Notes: generated by a model from the letters alone, not told the origin. Shown: positions 1 to 12,156, counted from the first letter of the stretch. The stretch: DNA of 64,000 nt from Motacilla alba alba (GCF_015832195.1 NC_052027.1:19442688-19506687); one strand, 5' to 3'. Numbers and translations: made by a program.

Positions 1-414
1 ATTTCAAGTAAAGCATTAAAACAATTATACCAATTAGGGTGTTAGCTGAGTAAAGAAGTCAATACTATTTCCATTACAAGCAGTGACATCATGACAGATG
101 TTAGTGCTGTTCAAACATACAACCTCACAAAACAGAACCACTGTGGCTGCAGCTCTCTCCATAGAGAGCAGCAGGCACGACTTTCCCAGGATTTTCCTGG
201 GCCAGGCTGTGAGAAGATCAGAGAAAAGAATGAGAAACAATTCTTATCTCCACTTGCTGCTCCTGTTGTTGTGCACATGTGGAACGTGTTATGGAGATTT
301 GTTTACCAAAGGGTGATTTCTTAACTGGACACTGGATGGTGTTTGGATGGATTGAGCAATTAGGTCAAAGCTCTGTCGCACTCTCTGTAAGAGGATGAAT
401 TTCTTAAGAAGTAC

Positions 415-458
415 AGTATAGTATAGTGTAGTGTAGTGTAGTGTAGTGTAGTATAGTG
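415..458 (+). repeat. (TAGTG)n microsatellite inside the ERV
   Basis: About nine TAGTG/TAGTA units. The matching locus in the second copy (53437-53510) is 30 bases longer, so the two copies differ by repeat slippage. Confidence 0.9.
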
Positions 459-559
459 TGATATAATAGAATAAAGGGGTTGGTCAGCCTTCTGCAATCA
501 TGGAGTCAATGCTAATTATTACCCGGCTGGGGGCCTGCGGCGACAGAACTGCCATCAAA

Positions 560-897
560 TTTCTTTCACAAGCACATAGACATAGTTGTGAAGATTTTGA
601 AAGGCTGTGTTATATGAACTTATCTGACCATTCAGTGTCCATCCACAACAACTTCAAAAACTGAGAGATTTGACAAATCAAATTTTAAAAAATGATAGGT
701 CATAGTTAGACAACTTGTTTGAAGGATCGAGTTTTACTCCGAATCTAAAAGAGCTTTACAAAATAAGTTTACATGCATTGATTATTATCGTAACAGTGTC
801 AGTGATAGTACCTTATGTACTTCACTCTATGCAACAAATGATGACCAAGACCATCAAAGAAGTTTTTTCTGTCCAAGAGAGAGGGGGAAATGTGTAA
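560..897 (+). pseudogene. Env transmembrane-subunit remnant of the ERV
   Basis: In the + strand, a region rich in NLSDHS-type residues near 610-655 matches the conserved disulphide and heptad part of avian retroviral Env TM subunits. The family has a CX6CC motif. Here the first two cysteines are present (CEDFERLC) but the third is tyrosine. A stop follows at about 661. Residues 715-897 then give a hydrophobic membrane span and a short tail that stops just before the polypurine tract. Interrupted and non-functional; family assignment is by motif recognition only. Confidence 0.7.
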
Positions 898-1364
898 AAT
901 GGATTTGTAGAAAGTTCTCAGGGCCTGACTGAAGATCCACACTGTATGCATCTGTATGCAAAATTTGAGATAAGAAATGCTGACTTAGAAATGCCATGGA
1001 ATATGACAGATACTGTTAAGAGAGAAACAGAGCTAGAAAAAAGTTTCCATAAATGGCCTTACAAATAAGACTAGATACTTTAGAGAAATAGAACTATGAA
1101 AGGTGCACTGTAGCAGGACCCGTGAAGGGCAGTTTTAGATGATTGGCTTTCAGGCATCTACAGCATGGTGTGGCAAAAAGCTGAGAGCCAAGAAATGCTT
1201 ATAGTGTTTTATAATTAGAGAAATAGTCAGCTTCTGATTGTGATAGAGTGAATGATACCATCTGTATTGTCTCACCCTTCTCATGAGACTGAAAATGGAA
1301 TAAAAGTTTTTAAAACGCCTCTCAGTTACCCCATCTCTGGCTCAGAAAAGGGTATTGTCTGACA
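891..1364 (+). mobile_element. 3' LTR (474 bp)
   Basis: It starts TGTG right after the purine tract GAGAGAGGGGGAAA (877-890) and ends ...CTGACA at 1364. A poly(A) signal AATAAA lies near 1300. The same LTR is at 53943-54416. Confidence 0.75.
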
Positions 1365-2214
1365 CTCCTCCAGTGGCATGCCCATGAAAAGAGGGAAGCC
1401 ATCAGTAAGTGCTTGCTTTGAGAACAATGGAATGAGGCTGGACTCTGAGGGAAGTCCTTAGTAGCCTGAGGGATGAGCTCCAAGCCCCACAGAGCCTGGG
1501 CCTGGGGCAGCCCCGGATCTCTTAGGAGCAGAGTGGGGATTTGCCCCCCAGGCCTCATCTGCTCACCCAGGGACACATGGTGAACACACACACAGAAGAT
1601 GGCTCAGCCCTGGTGCTGCTCCCCGAGTGTTATGTTTGGGTCCCTGTAAAGGCATGCAGGGGGCTTGGGGTCACCTCTGTGCTGTGCAGGGGACTGGGGA
1701 CAGCCAGAAGTTGTGCAGGGAATTTGATGTATGTCCAAAGGTGTGCAGGGGCTGAGGGACACCTGTAAATTGAGCAGGGGTCGGGAGTCTCTTGAGAGGC
1801 ACACAGGGGGATTTTAGGGTGGCTGAAGACACCCATGAGATGTGCAGTGGGTTTGGGTGTCCCCTAAAGCATGCAGCTACCCTGATGGCCTGTGTTGCAT
1901 CATTTTTGTAAGCTGTGGCATCAAGTCCTTCACTTTTTAAATACGGGCCAAGGCCAGCACAGCGCACAGCAGGGACTCGGTGGCAGCATGGCAGGCCTGC
2001 TGCTGCCTGCAAGAGTGGGGACCACCAAGGTGAGTTGAATTTTGGACTTGACATTGCCGTTGCATGTAGAACCATGAAAAGTCTCACTTGTGCAATATCA
2101 TGGAACTCACTTCCTGTGAAAAAAATCCAGATTGCACATAGCTACTGGGAGGGACATACTCTCCTCGCTGGAAGGGCACCTCCTGAGATCCATTGCCACA
2201 AAATCCTGCCCCAG
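1365..2214 (+). other. Upstream flank of gene A with degenerate GTGCAGGGG minisatellite
   Basis: Between about 1640 and 1900 the sequence is a run of degenerate units of roughly 40 bases containing GTGCAGGGG...GGGACACCTGTAA. The same stretch lies upstream of genes D (20500-21360) and F (54417-55138). I see no exon here. Gene F lacks 133 bases corresponding to about 2069-2201. Confidence 0.6.
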
Positions 2215-2450
2215 CCACGAGGTCACAGCAGGCTCACAGGTCACAGCAGGCTGAGGTCACAGCAGGCTCTGAGGTCACAGAGGTCCCAGAGCCCCGTGGC
2301 TGCACAGCACCACAACGACCGAGCAGTCAGTCCTTGAGCACAACTGTTGCGGCAGCAGCGGCGGTGGCAGCAGCGGTGCTGACATTGGGACAGCGGCGTC
2401 AGGACAGCGGTGGCAGCAAGAGCTGCGGGACTGGCCCAGGGCAAGGCACC
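2215..2450 (+). promoter_or_regulatory. Promoter/5' UTR of gene A with AGGTCA repeats
   Basis: Four AGGTCA hexamers, the nuclear-receptor half-site, lie in direct orientation at 2220, 2238, 2254 and 2272, with spacings of 18, 16 and 18 bases. A GC-rich stretch of GGCAGCAGCGGCGG follows, up to the start codon. No TATA box was seen. The transcription start is not visible. The reading frame is open upstream to an ATG at 2193, but the signal peptide starts at 2451 in a good initiation context (CACCATGG). Confidence 0.55.
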
Positions 2451-5400
2451 ATGGCCCTTGCTCTGCGCCTCTTCCTCCTGCTCCTCCTGGCCGTGGCCCT
2501 GCCTGCCAGGGCGGCCCAGGCTGCTCCGCTGCAAGCGCGGGGAGCAGGTGAGCCGGCAGCCTGGCTGCCCTTGCCCGGGACAGCGCTCCCTGCTCCCTGG
2601 CAAGCGCTGGGCATGGCTTTCCCCAGGGCTTTAGGGAGGCTTTCCTCTGGGGCAGGGAGAGAGCCCCCACGGGCCCTGGGCTGCTCCAGCCACCCCTCCA
2701 GGGATGTGTCACAGGGCCTGCAAAGAGGCTGGAGAGTGACCAGGAGCTTTGGCCTTGTCCATTCACATCTGGTTCTCACGGCCTTACCCGACCCCCTTGC
2801 AGTGCCCAAGACCCAAAGGCAGAAGGGGATACCAGAACACTGTGGAAATGATTCGGGTCTTTGCTTCCTTCTAGATTTGGATCATGCCTTGGAGGATTTG
2901 GAAATGCTGGTGAATGATACTTTGAATGTCTTGGAGAATGCTGCAGGCAAGTTCTCAATTTCCCTTTTTACTGATGCAATAATCAGCGTCCATGTGGCAA
3001 GAGCGCACTCACCTGCCATTTTCGTAAAGATTAAGTCAGGGCTGAAGAATTCTGAAAACCTTGGCCTGCTCCCTTCTGGAGCCCTGAGTGATTCCATAGG
3101 ATCACTGTCAGTGGGAGGAAGGAGCATTTAGCTTTGCATCCTCCTCCCATGTCCAATGCCAGTGTGTCCTTCCATGTGCTCTGTGCAGCCATGGAGAAGA
3201 GCAGAGAGGGAAGGGGCCGGGCCCAGGGCTGTGCCCCGAGGCTGAGCCTTGCGTGCAGCCTGAGGATCTCCTAGAGTGCCACAGGTGCTGTTCTGTCCTG
3301 CCTTTCCTTGCAGCGGAACCTGTTGGTGAAGGTGGTGCAGCTTCCCAGCCCATGTCCAGGACTGAGCCTCTGGGAGATGGTGAGGGTAGGTCAAGGCCTT
3401 TCCCCTGGGAGAGCTGCCAGCTCAGAGCCCAAAGCTCAGCCACTGGGACATTGCTGCAGGTGCCATGACAGCACCATGCCTGTGTGTGCCCTCGCCCTGC
3501 ACAATTCCCTCACTGCTCCTCCGGCTCAGTGGTGCCCGTGGAGATGAGCAGAGATGACAGAAGCTTCTGTGGCTGTTGAGTTACAGGTGTGTCTGCAGGG
3601 AGGACTTTTGCTGCTCCTTTGTTGATACCTAAACAGAAGCCCAGCTCCCATCGTAGGGGTGAGTAGTGTGTCCCTGCGGACCCCAAAGGCTGAGGATCCT
3701 CCGTTCCTGGGAAATGGAACCGTGTTGTTGTAAGGTCCTCCAACGGGAAAGAACAAAGCCACAGGACACAAGAAACCCCATGAGCCATCCAAACACATGA
3801 GGCAAATGCTGAAGGAAATGCAGGAGGCAGGACAAGGTGGGTGCATTTCCCTCAGCCTTGTCCCGGGACTCAGCAGCCGGGGGCTTTGGCTGCACATCTG
3901 GACACGCCGTGCCCGGCACAGCGGGAAGGGATCCGTGGCAGCCTGGCTGCCCCGCTGCTGCTCTCACGGCCTGCAGGGCTGTTTCCCAGCCTGGCCTGGC
4001 TGCAGCTTCTGGCCAGCCTCTGCAGGAAGGCATTTGGCATCAGCTGACAGGCAGCCCAAACTGCACCATGGGCATGAGATGCCCTGCAATTTTCCATCTC
4101 CAGGCAAATCAGAAGGGGTAGATGTTTTGAGAACAGAGAGCCCTGGCCTACCCAGAAATTTTAGGGGGATTTCCTGATGCTTAAAAATGTCTTGTACAAG
4201 CATTGGCTTCTGAAGATGCCACCTCCCCAGTGGGGAACAGCTGCAGCTGATCCAGCAGTGCCTCATTCCTTTCTCCAGAAGCAGATGGAGAGGCTGTGCT
4301 GAAGGCAGCATTTCCCAGAGGAAGCAGCGGCTCATTGGCAGCCTCTGCTGCAGGAAGGGAGGCCATGCCAGGCACAGTCACAGGAGGTAATTGCTGTGCC
4401 TCTGGGCCTGAGCCCTGCTGAGCCTTGAGCTGCCCTCTCTGCTGCTTGGCAGTGCGGGCCCAGCCCGGACAAGACCAGCACAGTCCAGAGGAATTATCCC
4501 GAGCAGGCTCAGGGCACTTGGGTTCTGAGCAGTCCTGCTGGGCTCCCTCCGTGGGAAACACATCCCGAAACCTGGGAGAGACTGCATGGGGTGCCCACGG
4601 TGGGGAAAGGGCAGAGGGGGAGAGGAAGGCTCCAGTGTGTCCTGAGAGGGCCTGGCCAGGTGCTCTTGGGCTGGGGGATTTGTCCCAGGGGTAAGAGGGA
4701 TAGAGATATAGAAGAAGGTAGGACAGGAGGGAGAAAGGGCAGGAGGGATGGAGGGACAGGGGGATGGTTGTGGCAGTGCCTGCTGCAGTTTTCCACAGGG
4801 GTTTAGGGAGGATTTACTTTGTGGGAGTGAGAGAACCTAACACCCCCTGAGCTGTTCCAGCCACCTCTCCAGGGATGTTGCACAGGGCCTGCACAGAGGC
4901 TGGAGAGTGACCAGGAGCCAGCCCTGAGCTCCCCAGGCCCCTGTGCAGCTTTGGCCATGGCCATTGACATCTGGCTCCCACGGCCTTACCCGACCCCCTT
5001 GCAGTGCCCACTTCCCAGAGGCAGAGGGGGATCCCAGCACACCCTGAAAAATGTTCTCATCTGTGCTCCATTCTAGATGAGCTTGCTGGGAAGGCTTCTC
5101 CATTAGATTGGCTGCATAAAGTTTTGAAGCCCTTGGAGCCTCCTGCAGGTATGTGCTCACTGTCCCACCAAGAAATAACTGCTGACAACCTGGCAGGAAC
5201 CAGGGGAACAGAAGCTTCTGTGGCTGTTGTGTTACAGATGTGTCTGCAGGGAAAACTTTTCCTGATCCTTTGCTGATTCCTACCCAGAAGCCTGGCTCCC
5301 ATAGCAGGGGTGAGCAGTGTGTCCCTGCTGACTCCACAGGCTGAGCCCTGCTTTTGTGGGATCCATTCCTGGGAAATGGAACGACTTTTTCTTAAGGTCC

Positions 5401-6986
5401 CCTGAGAAGGAAGAACAAACCTATAGGAGCTAGTAAGACCCTGGAGGAATCCAAACATCCGGAACAAAAACGGAGTGATGTGGACAGCCAGCGTGGTGGG
5501 TGCATTTCCCTCAGCCTTTTCCCGGGACTCAGCAGCCGGGGGCTTTGGCTGCACATCCGGACACGCCGTGCCCGGCACAGCAGGAAGGGATCCGTGGCAG
5601 CCTGGCTGCCCCGCTGCTGCTTTCACGGCCTGCAGGGCTGTTTCCCAGCCTGGCCTGGCTGCAGCTTCTGGCCAGCCCCTGCAGGAAGGCATTTGGCATC
5701 AGCTGACAGGCAGCTCAAACTGCACCAGGGACAATACATGCCCTGAGATGCCCTGCAATTTCCCAGTCTCCGAGCACATGTGGAGGGGCAGCTCTTTGGA
5801 GGAGGGAGGGCCCTGGTGCAGCTCCAAAACCCTGGGCATTTTCCTTGTCCTTATCCATGTCTTTGACAAGTATTGTCTGGAGTAGAATGGCACAGCACAG
5901 AGGAATTATGGCATGCTGGCTCAGGGCTTCAGGTACTCAGCAGTCCTGTGCCAAGGGGCAGCAAGGCGCCTGCAGGCCCCAGCTCTGGGGGAAACAGGGA
6001 GCGAGAACATCTCGGCCGTATCCACCGTGCTGCCAGCTCCGCAGCGCAGCACAGCACGGGCTCACGCTCCCCACTGCTCCCACAGGTGCAGCCGCCACCT
6101 CAACAGGTGCTGACAACATCGGGGAAAGCATGAGAAGAGTTTTCTGCTGGGGAACACCTTGTTTGATTAAGCTGATGGCCCTTGTGACTGGTGCAGCACT
6201 GTGTGTGATGATTTGCTATGCAGGGATCTGGTATTGCTGGAAGAGAAAATGGTGAGTGTTTTGTAATTCTCTACTTCAAACAGCTTCCTTTAAAGGCCGC
6301 TCATAGTCAGGGAACATTCCCTGTGAGTCTGCTGTGGAGTTGTGGCCAGTCCATGGGTGTCCAAGTAACTCTGCTGAGGGTTCTGCTGCTGCCCTGTGCT
6401 TTCATTGGCCTCCTAATTGCTGGGCCTTGTCCTGAGGGGCCCGCTGGGGCTGCAGCCAGTGCTGGCTCCCACTGAGGCTGCCTGGCCAAGAGCAGCCCCA
6501 GGGGCACAGGGCAGAGGCAAAGCAAGGCGGGGAGGAGAAAGAGCAGGGAGGAGATTGCCCTTGAGAGGCAGAGGCGCTCCGGGGCCCGCTCCTGGCCAGG
6601 GACCCTGCCCAGAGCCGTCCCCTGCTCGCCGGGGCCTTGAGGGGCAGCTGTCCAGCTGGGCCAAGCTGGGCCAGCAGCTCCAGCCCTGCTGGGGAGCCTT
6701 GCCAGCTCTGGGCCCTGCAGAGAGGCTGCAGGAGGCTCCCTGTGTGCCACTGGCTGCTGGGGCCTCAGCCACCTCCTCTCTTCACAGGTGCTCCTGTGCA
6801 TCTTCAGAAGAGGAATCGAACACCTCAGGCAGGGAGAACTTGACAGTTTATCCCAGCTCTCCACTTCTGCCCCTGTCTGCCCTGCCGTGGCTGCAGCACC
6901 ATCATGAGGTCGTCCCAAAACCCACCCCTCCACAACGAGACCCTCTGCCCCTGAGCCCCCTGGTCCTGCTCCCCGGCCAGGACTGA
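2451..6986 (+). CDS. Gene A: cassette-type single-pass membrane protein (328 aa, 9 exons)
   Basis: Unrecognised family. Exons: 2451-2547, 2875-2946, 3314-3385, 3735-3836, 4279-4386, 5077-5148, 5397-5495, 6086-6251, 6788-6986; total 987 nt, open throughout. Exon 1 is a signal peptide (1-24 or so, cleavage likely near AQA/AP). Exons 2-7 are all phase 1-1: an acidic helix-like block (33-56, with an N-D-T glycosylation site at N46), a Gly/Ser block, a Lys/His-rich block (81-114), an Ala-rich block, then second copies of the first (DELAGK...) and third blocks. Exon 8 holds the membrane span (about 237-259) and stop-transfer KRKW. Exon 9 is a Pro-rich tail with PTPPQR, which fits the class II SH3 pattern PxxPxR. 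The exon 2 donor is GC (GCAAGT). Exon 3 could also end at 3379; I chose 3385 because genes D and E only allow that site for their last copy of this exon. Splicing is inferred, with no transcript evidence. Confidence 0.68.
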
Positions 6987-7039
6987 AGGTGGGCAGCCCC
7001 TGCCTGCCAGGGCAGGGCTTGGCCCACATTGTATGTTTT

Positions 7040-7045
7040 AATAAA
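7040..7045 (+). promoter_or_regulatory. Poly(A) signal of gene A
   Basis: AATAAA 54 bases after the stop codon. The same signal follows the matching tail exon in locus C and gene F. Confidence 0.75.
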
Positions 7046-8400
7046 GAAATGGAGTTGTCACAGCTATGTCCAGGTGGTAGCACCAGCAGAGCCCACCCGG
7101 CAGCAGCACTGGCTGAGCTCCATGGCCAGGAGCAGCCGTGGATGCCCACGGTGTGGGCGGGCAGGAGCCCAGCTGGGGCTGCCGTGACCAGCGGCGGGGC
7201 CCCGAGGGCCTGGGGGAGCCCATGCTGAGCGTCCCTGGGCTGAGGGCACATTTCCTTCCGTGGCATCATCTGGGCCAGGACCTCAGGAGGCACACGGGGT
7301 TTTTTTGGGGTCCCTCCCAAGGGGTGCAGGGATCCCTCATGAGGCATCAAGGAGAATTGATGGCCTCTCCTAAGGTGCGCAGGGATCCCTCATGAGGGGT
7401 GCAGTGGGGTTACATTTGACGGAGTTTTTACTCTCCTCAGCAGAGCAAAGGGACACTTGGCCGAGGCTTAGCAAAGCTGGGAGAAAGCCTCTGGCAAAGC
7501 CTTGGGCCCGGCCTGTGGGCACAGCGGGCAGGCAAAGCCCATCCCCTGGGGCCACTCCGGGCTGCTCAGGCTGGGCCGGGCCAGGCTCGGGCCCCGCCAG
7601 GGAAGGGCCGCGGCCCTGGGCTCCGATGAGGCTGCTGAGCTCCGCCCTGGCCCTGTGCTGCAGCCCAACACATTTACAGCCAGGGCCCTGCCCTGGGGCG
7701 CAGGAGGCACCCGGGGCTACAGCTGAGGCCGCGCCTTCTCCCACTCCAGGGGGCTGGCTCTGCTCCTTCGGAGGGCACAGCTTAGATCCCAGTCACCTTT
7801 GTGAACCTGCTGGGGAAGTGTTGAGGGGCAGAGACTTCCAGCCTTTCTCACTGGGAAGTGTGGCTGATGGTGTGGGGTTTTTTTTAACTTTTTGCCCTCT
7901 AAATTTGTGTCCTGGCAGAGGGTTAAGTTTGCTTGCTGTCTGTAGGGCCCTTTTCTTCTTGGTGCTCTGTGGGGCTGCAATGCAGCCAGGCTTGAAGGAG
8001 GATCTCTGGACGCTTGGGCCATGGTTGTGGGACACTTTGGCTTCGTCCTTCCTTTGGCTGTGATTTGCAGAGGTGCTTGTGCTGGCATTTTACAGTAACT
8101 GGCTTCAGTGCGTTCCTCTTGTCACCAAAAATTGAGAATGAACGTCTTTAACACCACTCTAGTATTAAGAGGCAGGCCTTACTTTCTTGAATTGCTGGAT
8201 GCACAGGCCACTGGGATCACAGGGCCTTCTTGGTGGGGTCTTCAGGTACCCTGGTGGTCATTGAAGAAGGAAGCTGACTCTTCTGGAAAAAAGATTGTTT
8301 CTCATGTGTGGAAAAGAATAACCTTTCACTTCCCCATCCCTTTCTATGCAAAGGTACACAGGCAAGTGCATTCATATGTCTCTATCTGCCTTGCCAGTCT
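7046..8400. other. Downstream flank of gene A, GC-rich then unique
   Basis: 7050-7260 is 3' flank shared with C and F. 7260-7400 holds degenerate GGTGCAGGGATCCCTCATGAGG repeats. 7440-7760 is a GC-rich module that recurs at 34470-34830 (shared CTGTGCTGCAGCCCA...CATTTACAGCCA and CCCGGGGCTACAGCTGAGG). No signal peptide, splice chain or known domain was found in it. Confidence 0.5.
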
Positions 8401-8404
8401 ATCC

Positions 8405-8405
<1 letters not shown>

Positions 8406-8464
<59 letters not shown>
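8406..8464 (+). repeat. (ATCT)n microsatellite
   Basis: About 15 ATCT units. The equivalent in the second 53-kb copy is at 61341-61391. Confidence 0.9.
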
Positions 8465-8465
<1 letters not shown>

Positions 8466-11400
8466 ACTACCTATTTTTCTAATCTATGAAATATTTCTAT
8501 GCATGATATTTTGTTTATTTGTAAATTATGACACATCCATTGAGAGCTGGAAAATGATACCATCCATCTTTGATACAGCAAAGCTTGGGTTTAGGAGCAG
8601 ACACGAGCTGTGATTTCCTTCTTGCTTGACATATGCTGTCTTGTTTAGATTGACTTTGAACTGAAATCCTGCAAAGCTGGAAGATGACTGGTGGCCATCA
8701 CTCTGATATCCTTAAAAGCCCTTTTTTCATTTCAATTTTTTTCATCTATGCTGGTTGGTAAATACCTTTCTTCCTTAAGCTATGTGCTGGCAATATTGGA
8801 AGTAGAAAATAACATAATACTGCATAGTTAAGATACTTGATAGTTTTCTTGTGAAATTTTATGGTAGTATCTCCAGGCTAAAACTGCCTCAAAACTAAAT
8901 CAGCAGGTCAGCTACTGAGCACAACTTACTGCATCGCTGCAGCTCATGTTTCTACAGTGGAAGTGGCTTTTTGTTCTTCTGCATGGTGTATGAAACACTA
9001 CAAATTGGAAGGCTGCTTACAGAGGAAAGAGCCTTGTTTAGTGTAGCCTGGACTTTGGAGAGGTGCTAGCTGTCAGATCAATACCCAGCAAACTGCCTAA
9101 ATGAGTTTTTGTGACTACTCTCTCGTGATTTTGGCCTGGCTTCTTTAGGAGGTTCAATTTTCATTTGGAAATGGCACGAGAACACTCAGCGTGCTCGGTG
9201 GAGCCGGTGCTGTCACAGGACAGATGGAGCTGGGACAAATGGCACATTGCTTTTGATCTCAACAAAAAGCCACCTGAGCTCCTCCTGACAGCAAGCCCAC
9301 GGACTGGTAATGGATCCATTAAAATTAACCCATCGCAGAGCTTTTACCTTGAAGCTCTGACATACGGAGCTGGTTCACTTCTGCCGTGGAGGAAGGGAGT
9401 TTGAAGACAAAGAGGTTTAGCAAGGAGATCCATGCACAACAGAACTGTTTGTATTTTAGGAAATGAAGTCTCTTAGGATGTAAAGCCTCATCCATACTCC
9501 AGTTTTATCCCTCCATTTACCCAAATTCTTGGTTTTAATTCCTTTGTCAGTAGGAAAAGATGACGGGGAAGTGTAGATCCTCCTTTTCTTCTTGAGCTGG
9601 GCAGCTTGTAACCTCGTCTTCTCCCACAAACAGGAGCAGACAAACTGGAATTTTGTCATGAAACCATTCTGTGGAAAGCTTGCCCTGTGTTCGTTTTTGC
9701 CCAGAAGTAACTGAGATTCGCTGGGGTATTTACAAGCCATAAGTGATGGGTTTCTTGTGGTTGCTAGAATCTTTCATATTTTACAACTTTTCTGCTGCAC
9801 AAGAGCCTGGCACTTGCAGAACTCTTGCTCCATGCACTGCTCCAGTGCTTCTTGCAGAGATGCTTTGGGAAGCTCTCAGGAGAAGTGCCGTGTTCATGCG
9901 TGCTTTATGGAGCCCACAGGACAGGGAAATGTCTTTGCAGTGTGCACTGGCTTTTCTTCCAAGGAATTGTCCTTGCTGTGGGCACTGGCTGTTATTCCAA
10001 CACCTGTGTCATTTACTCTACTGGAATCCTTGTGAGAAAGGTTCTTCTTTGCCATGGAGATTTTAGTTGACATTTTTTTATCTCCAACAGCCAGAAGTTT
10101 TCCATCTCACTGGTTTCTGATGCTGGTTTTTCCTTTCCAGTCTGTTGTTGGCCCACAAAGATGCTGCTTCGATTCTGCAGACTCCATACCAAGCTGAAAG
10201 TTCTCCGCTGCTCCACAGCAGCCCAGTTATCCACAGGTGGGCCAAGAGCAGCTCCAGAAGCTCCAAGGGATTCTAACAGATGAATTTCTGTCCCTCAGGA
10301 AGGCAGGGCTGGTTCTGAAGGAAAGGGTCTGACCCTGCACCCACCTTTGCATGGCAGCAGCTGTCCCACACTTTGTGGAAGGCACATAACATGTCACACT
10401 CTTAATTCAGCACTGGCTTAATCAGTCTTATAAAGCTCTTTTAAAAAATCAGCCTGGGCAAAAAAATTTTTGGATTTTAGTTGGTTGGGGTTTTTGGTTT
10501 TTCTTTCTTTCTCCTTGGTTCTTTGCTTTGATGCTCAGAGATAACGGAGGAAGGGGCAGATTTTCTGTTCAACTTGCCTGTCAGTGTGCAGGGGCTGAGA
10601 AAAGAAGATCAGTTTTTCACCAGCTGCTTTAGGAGCTCCAGAAGCAATTGTGATGTCCCTAATCAGGGGGTGGGGGCACCGCTAACAGCCTGGATTGTGC
10701 CCACCTGTGTTCCCCTCTTCACCACAGTGCTGTGTAGCTCCAGAGCCTTGTACCTCGGCCTGATGGTGCAAAGATCCCCCCAGCATCCCTCAGTTTGCAA
10801 GAATAAAGGCTTTGTGCTCATTAATATGAAAAGCTGTATGGGTGGCAGGCAGCTCCTGTTCTTTTGTTGCCTGGAGCCCAGTCAGTGCTGGCGTTTAAAT
10901 GACTGACCCAGCCCCGAGCTGCTCTTAAGACTGATTTGATCAAAGGGGCTGAAGCTCTGTTGACTGCAAATTCTCCAGGAAAACAAGCACAGGAACTTGG
11001 ATAATGTTGGTGACAAAAGCAGAGTGCGCAGTCAAACCTGTGAGGCCACCTCACCGCCGCCTCGCCCCACCCTTTTCTTTTTAATTGATTTAATATTCTG
11101 AGTGCCAGTTCTTGCATGAAATGGGCCCTCAGCAAGGAGCTGCTGGGCCTGCTGGGTGAGTCCCTTTGTGCTCCCAGTGCTTCTGCTCTGGTTTGGCTGG
11201 GAAACGTGTCCATCACGCCTCTGTGTCCCATTCCTGTCATTCCAATGCACAGCCCTTTCCCGCTGCTTGGCATTTAAATACTCTGATTACTTTATTGGAT
11301 AACTTACATCTTGCACTTCATGACATTAAATTGTGTTAATCAGACGCTGTCCTATCATGAGTTTCTGGAACACATTTCCAGGCCTTCCAGCTGTAGCCCA

Positions 11401-12156
11401 AGGGAAGCTCCTTCTGCCTTGCATGACACAGTTGGCAAATTGGTTTTTTGCAAAGACAGCCCTTTACAAAGGACTTGTTGTGTGCATTAACATCCGAGGG
11501 GCTGCTTTCCAAGACAGACAAAAAACCCACCAACAAACAGCAAACCAACCAACCAACCAACATATTTTTAAAAAGGACTTTATTTGTAGCTCTTGTTTTT
11601 CATGTTTTCCAAGCTGGCCACCTTTTCCACTGCAGTGTTTTTCTTTGGACAAAAAAGCCCCCCTTGCCAGATGATGTGACTTAACAAGGAAAACAGAACT
11701 CACACACAATGAATATATTCAAGCTGACCATGGAGATTCCCATTATCACACTCATCATCATTGATTTTCAGTTTCTTTTGATATCAGATTGTTTTCAGAA
11801 GGGTGAGAACAGTATCTCAGATCTCCTGGCTACCTTGGTGCCTCTGCCCATTTGTTGCTCTTGGATCTCTGCCTCCTTCACCTGATTTTTATTTTTTTCT
11901 CAATTTGTGGGATTTTTTGTGTTGGTTTTGCTTTTTTCTTGGCAATTGTTTTGTTTGCCTGTTTGATTTGGTCACAGTTTTGCTTTTGTATTTTTGTTTT
12001 TGGGGTATTTTTCATTTACTTAAGAGCAGGAATCAGTTTGTGATTTCTGTTGTGAAGTTCTGATGCACAGATGTTGCACATAAAGGGGTTTTTTGTTTTT
12101 AAAGTCATCTCAGACACAGACCTGCAGGGCCCTGTGACTTTGAGAACTGAGTGCTC
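8465..12156. other. AT-rich gene-poor stretch
   Basis: No exon chain, RNA gene or clear transposon was seen. Small open frames (for example around 9165-9404) have no recognisable motif. Positions up to about 11080 are duplicated at 61000-64000 with a few substitutions and short indels. T-rich tracts lie near 10440-10520 and 11880-12010. Confidence 0.5.

Larger units (their letters stand above)
1..1364 (+). mobile_element. 3' end of a defective alpharetrovirus-like provirus (first copy)
   Basis: Env remnant followed by a polypurine tract and an LTR. It is the same insertion as the one ending at 54416: position 1 matches 53023, and the offset becomes 53052 after a TAGTG repeat that is 30 bases shorter here. 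The rest of the element lies outside the window to the left. It ends in CA at 1364, followed by CTCCTC, the target-site sequence also found on both sides of the complete copy. All reading frames are interrupted, so it is a dead copy. Confidence 0.8.
1..11080 (+). repeat. Segmental duplication, unit 1 (partner 53023-64000)
   Basis: Position 1 matches 53023 and the match runs to the end of the window. The offset moves from 53022 to 53052, 52919, 52933 and about 52920 through small indels. It includes the ERV 3' end, gene A and the flank to 11080. The true duplicated unit is about 53 kb and extends beyond the window at the right. Confidence 0.9.

Noticed and set aside
2193..3131. Single 312-codon gene from an upstream ATG
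   Set aside because: The signal peptide starts at 2451 in a strong context. Conserved donor/acceptor pairs and homologous spliced exons in other copies favour the split gene.
5057..5692. Antisense 211-codon frame over exons 6-7 (also at 25694, 41259, 57989)
   Set aside because: Shadow of exon 7 and the following GC-rich intron; low-complexity composition and no recognisable motif.
6840..6870. ITIM/ITAM tyrosine motif in the gene A tail (TVYPSS)
   Set aside because: The residues around the single tyrosine do not fit the (I/V/L)xYxx(L/V) pattern.
6307..7350. Long minus-strand frame (347 codons) behind gene A, with similar ones at 19636-20568 and 59239-60282
   Set aside because: It lies antisense over the membrane-to-tail intron, tail exon and 3' flank of the family. 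It recurs only because the DNA is duplicated and GC-rich, and it shows no domain, signal or splice logic.
8406..8464. CRISPR-like direct repeat
   Set aside because: It is a simple ATCT microsatellite without spacers, in a vertebrate genome.
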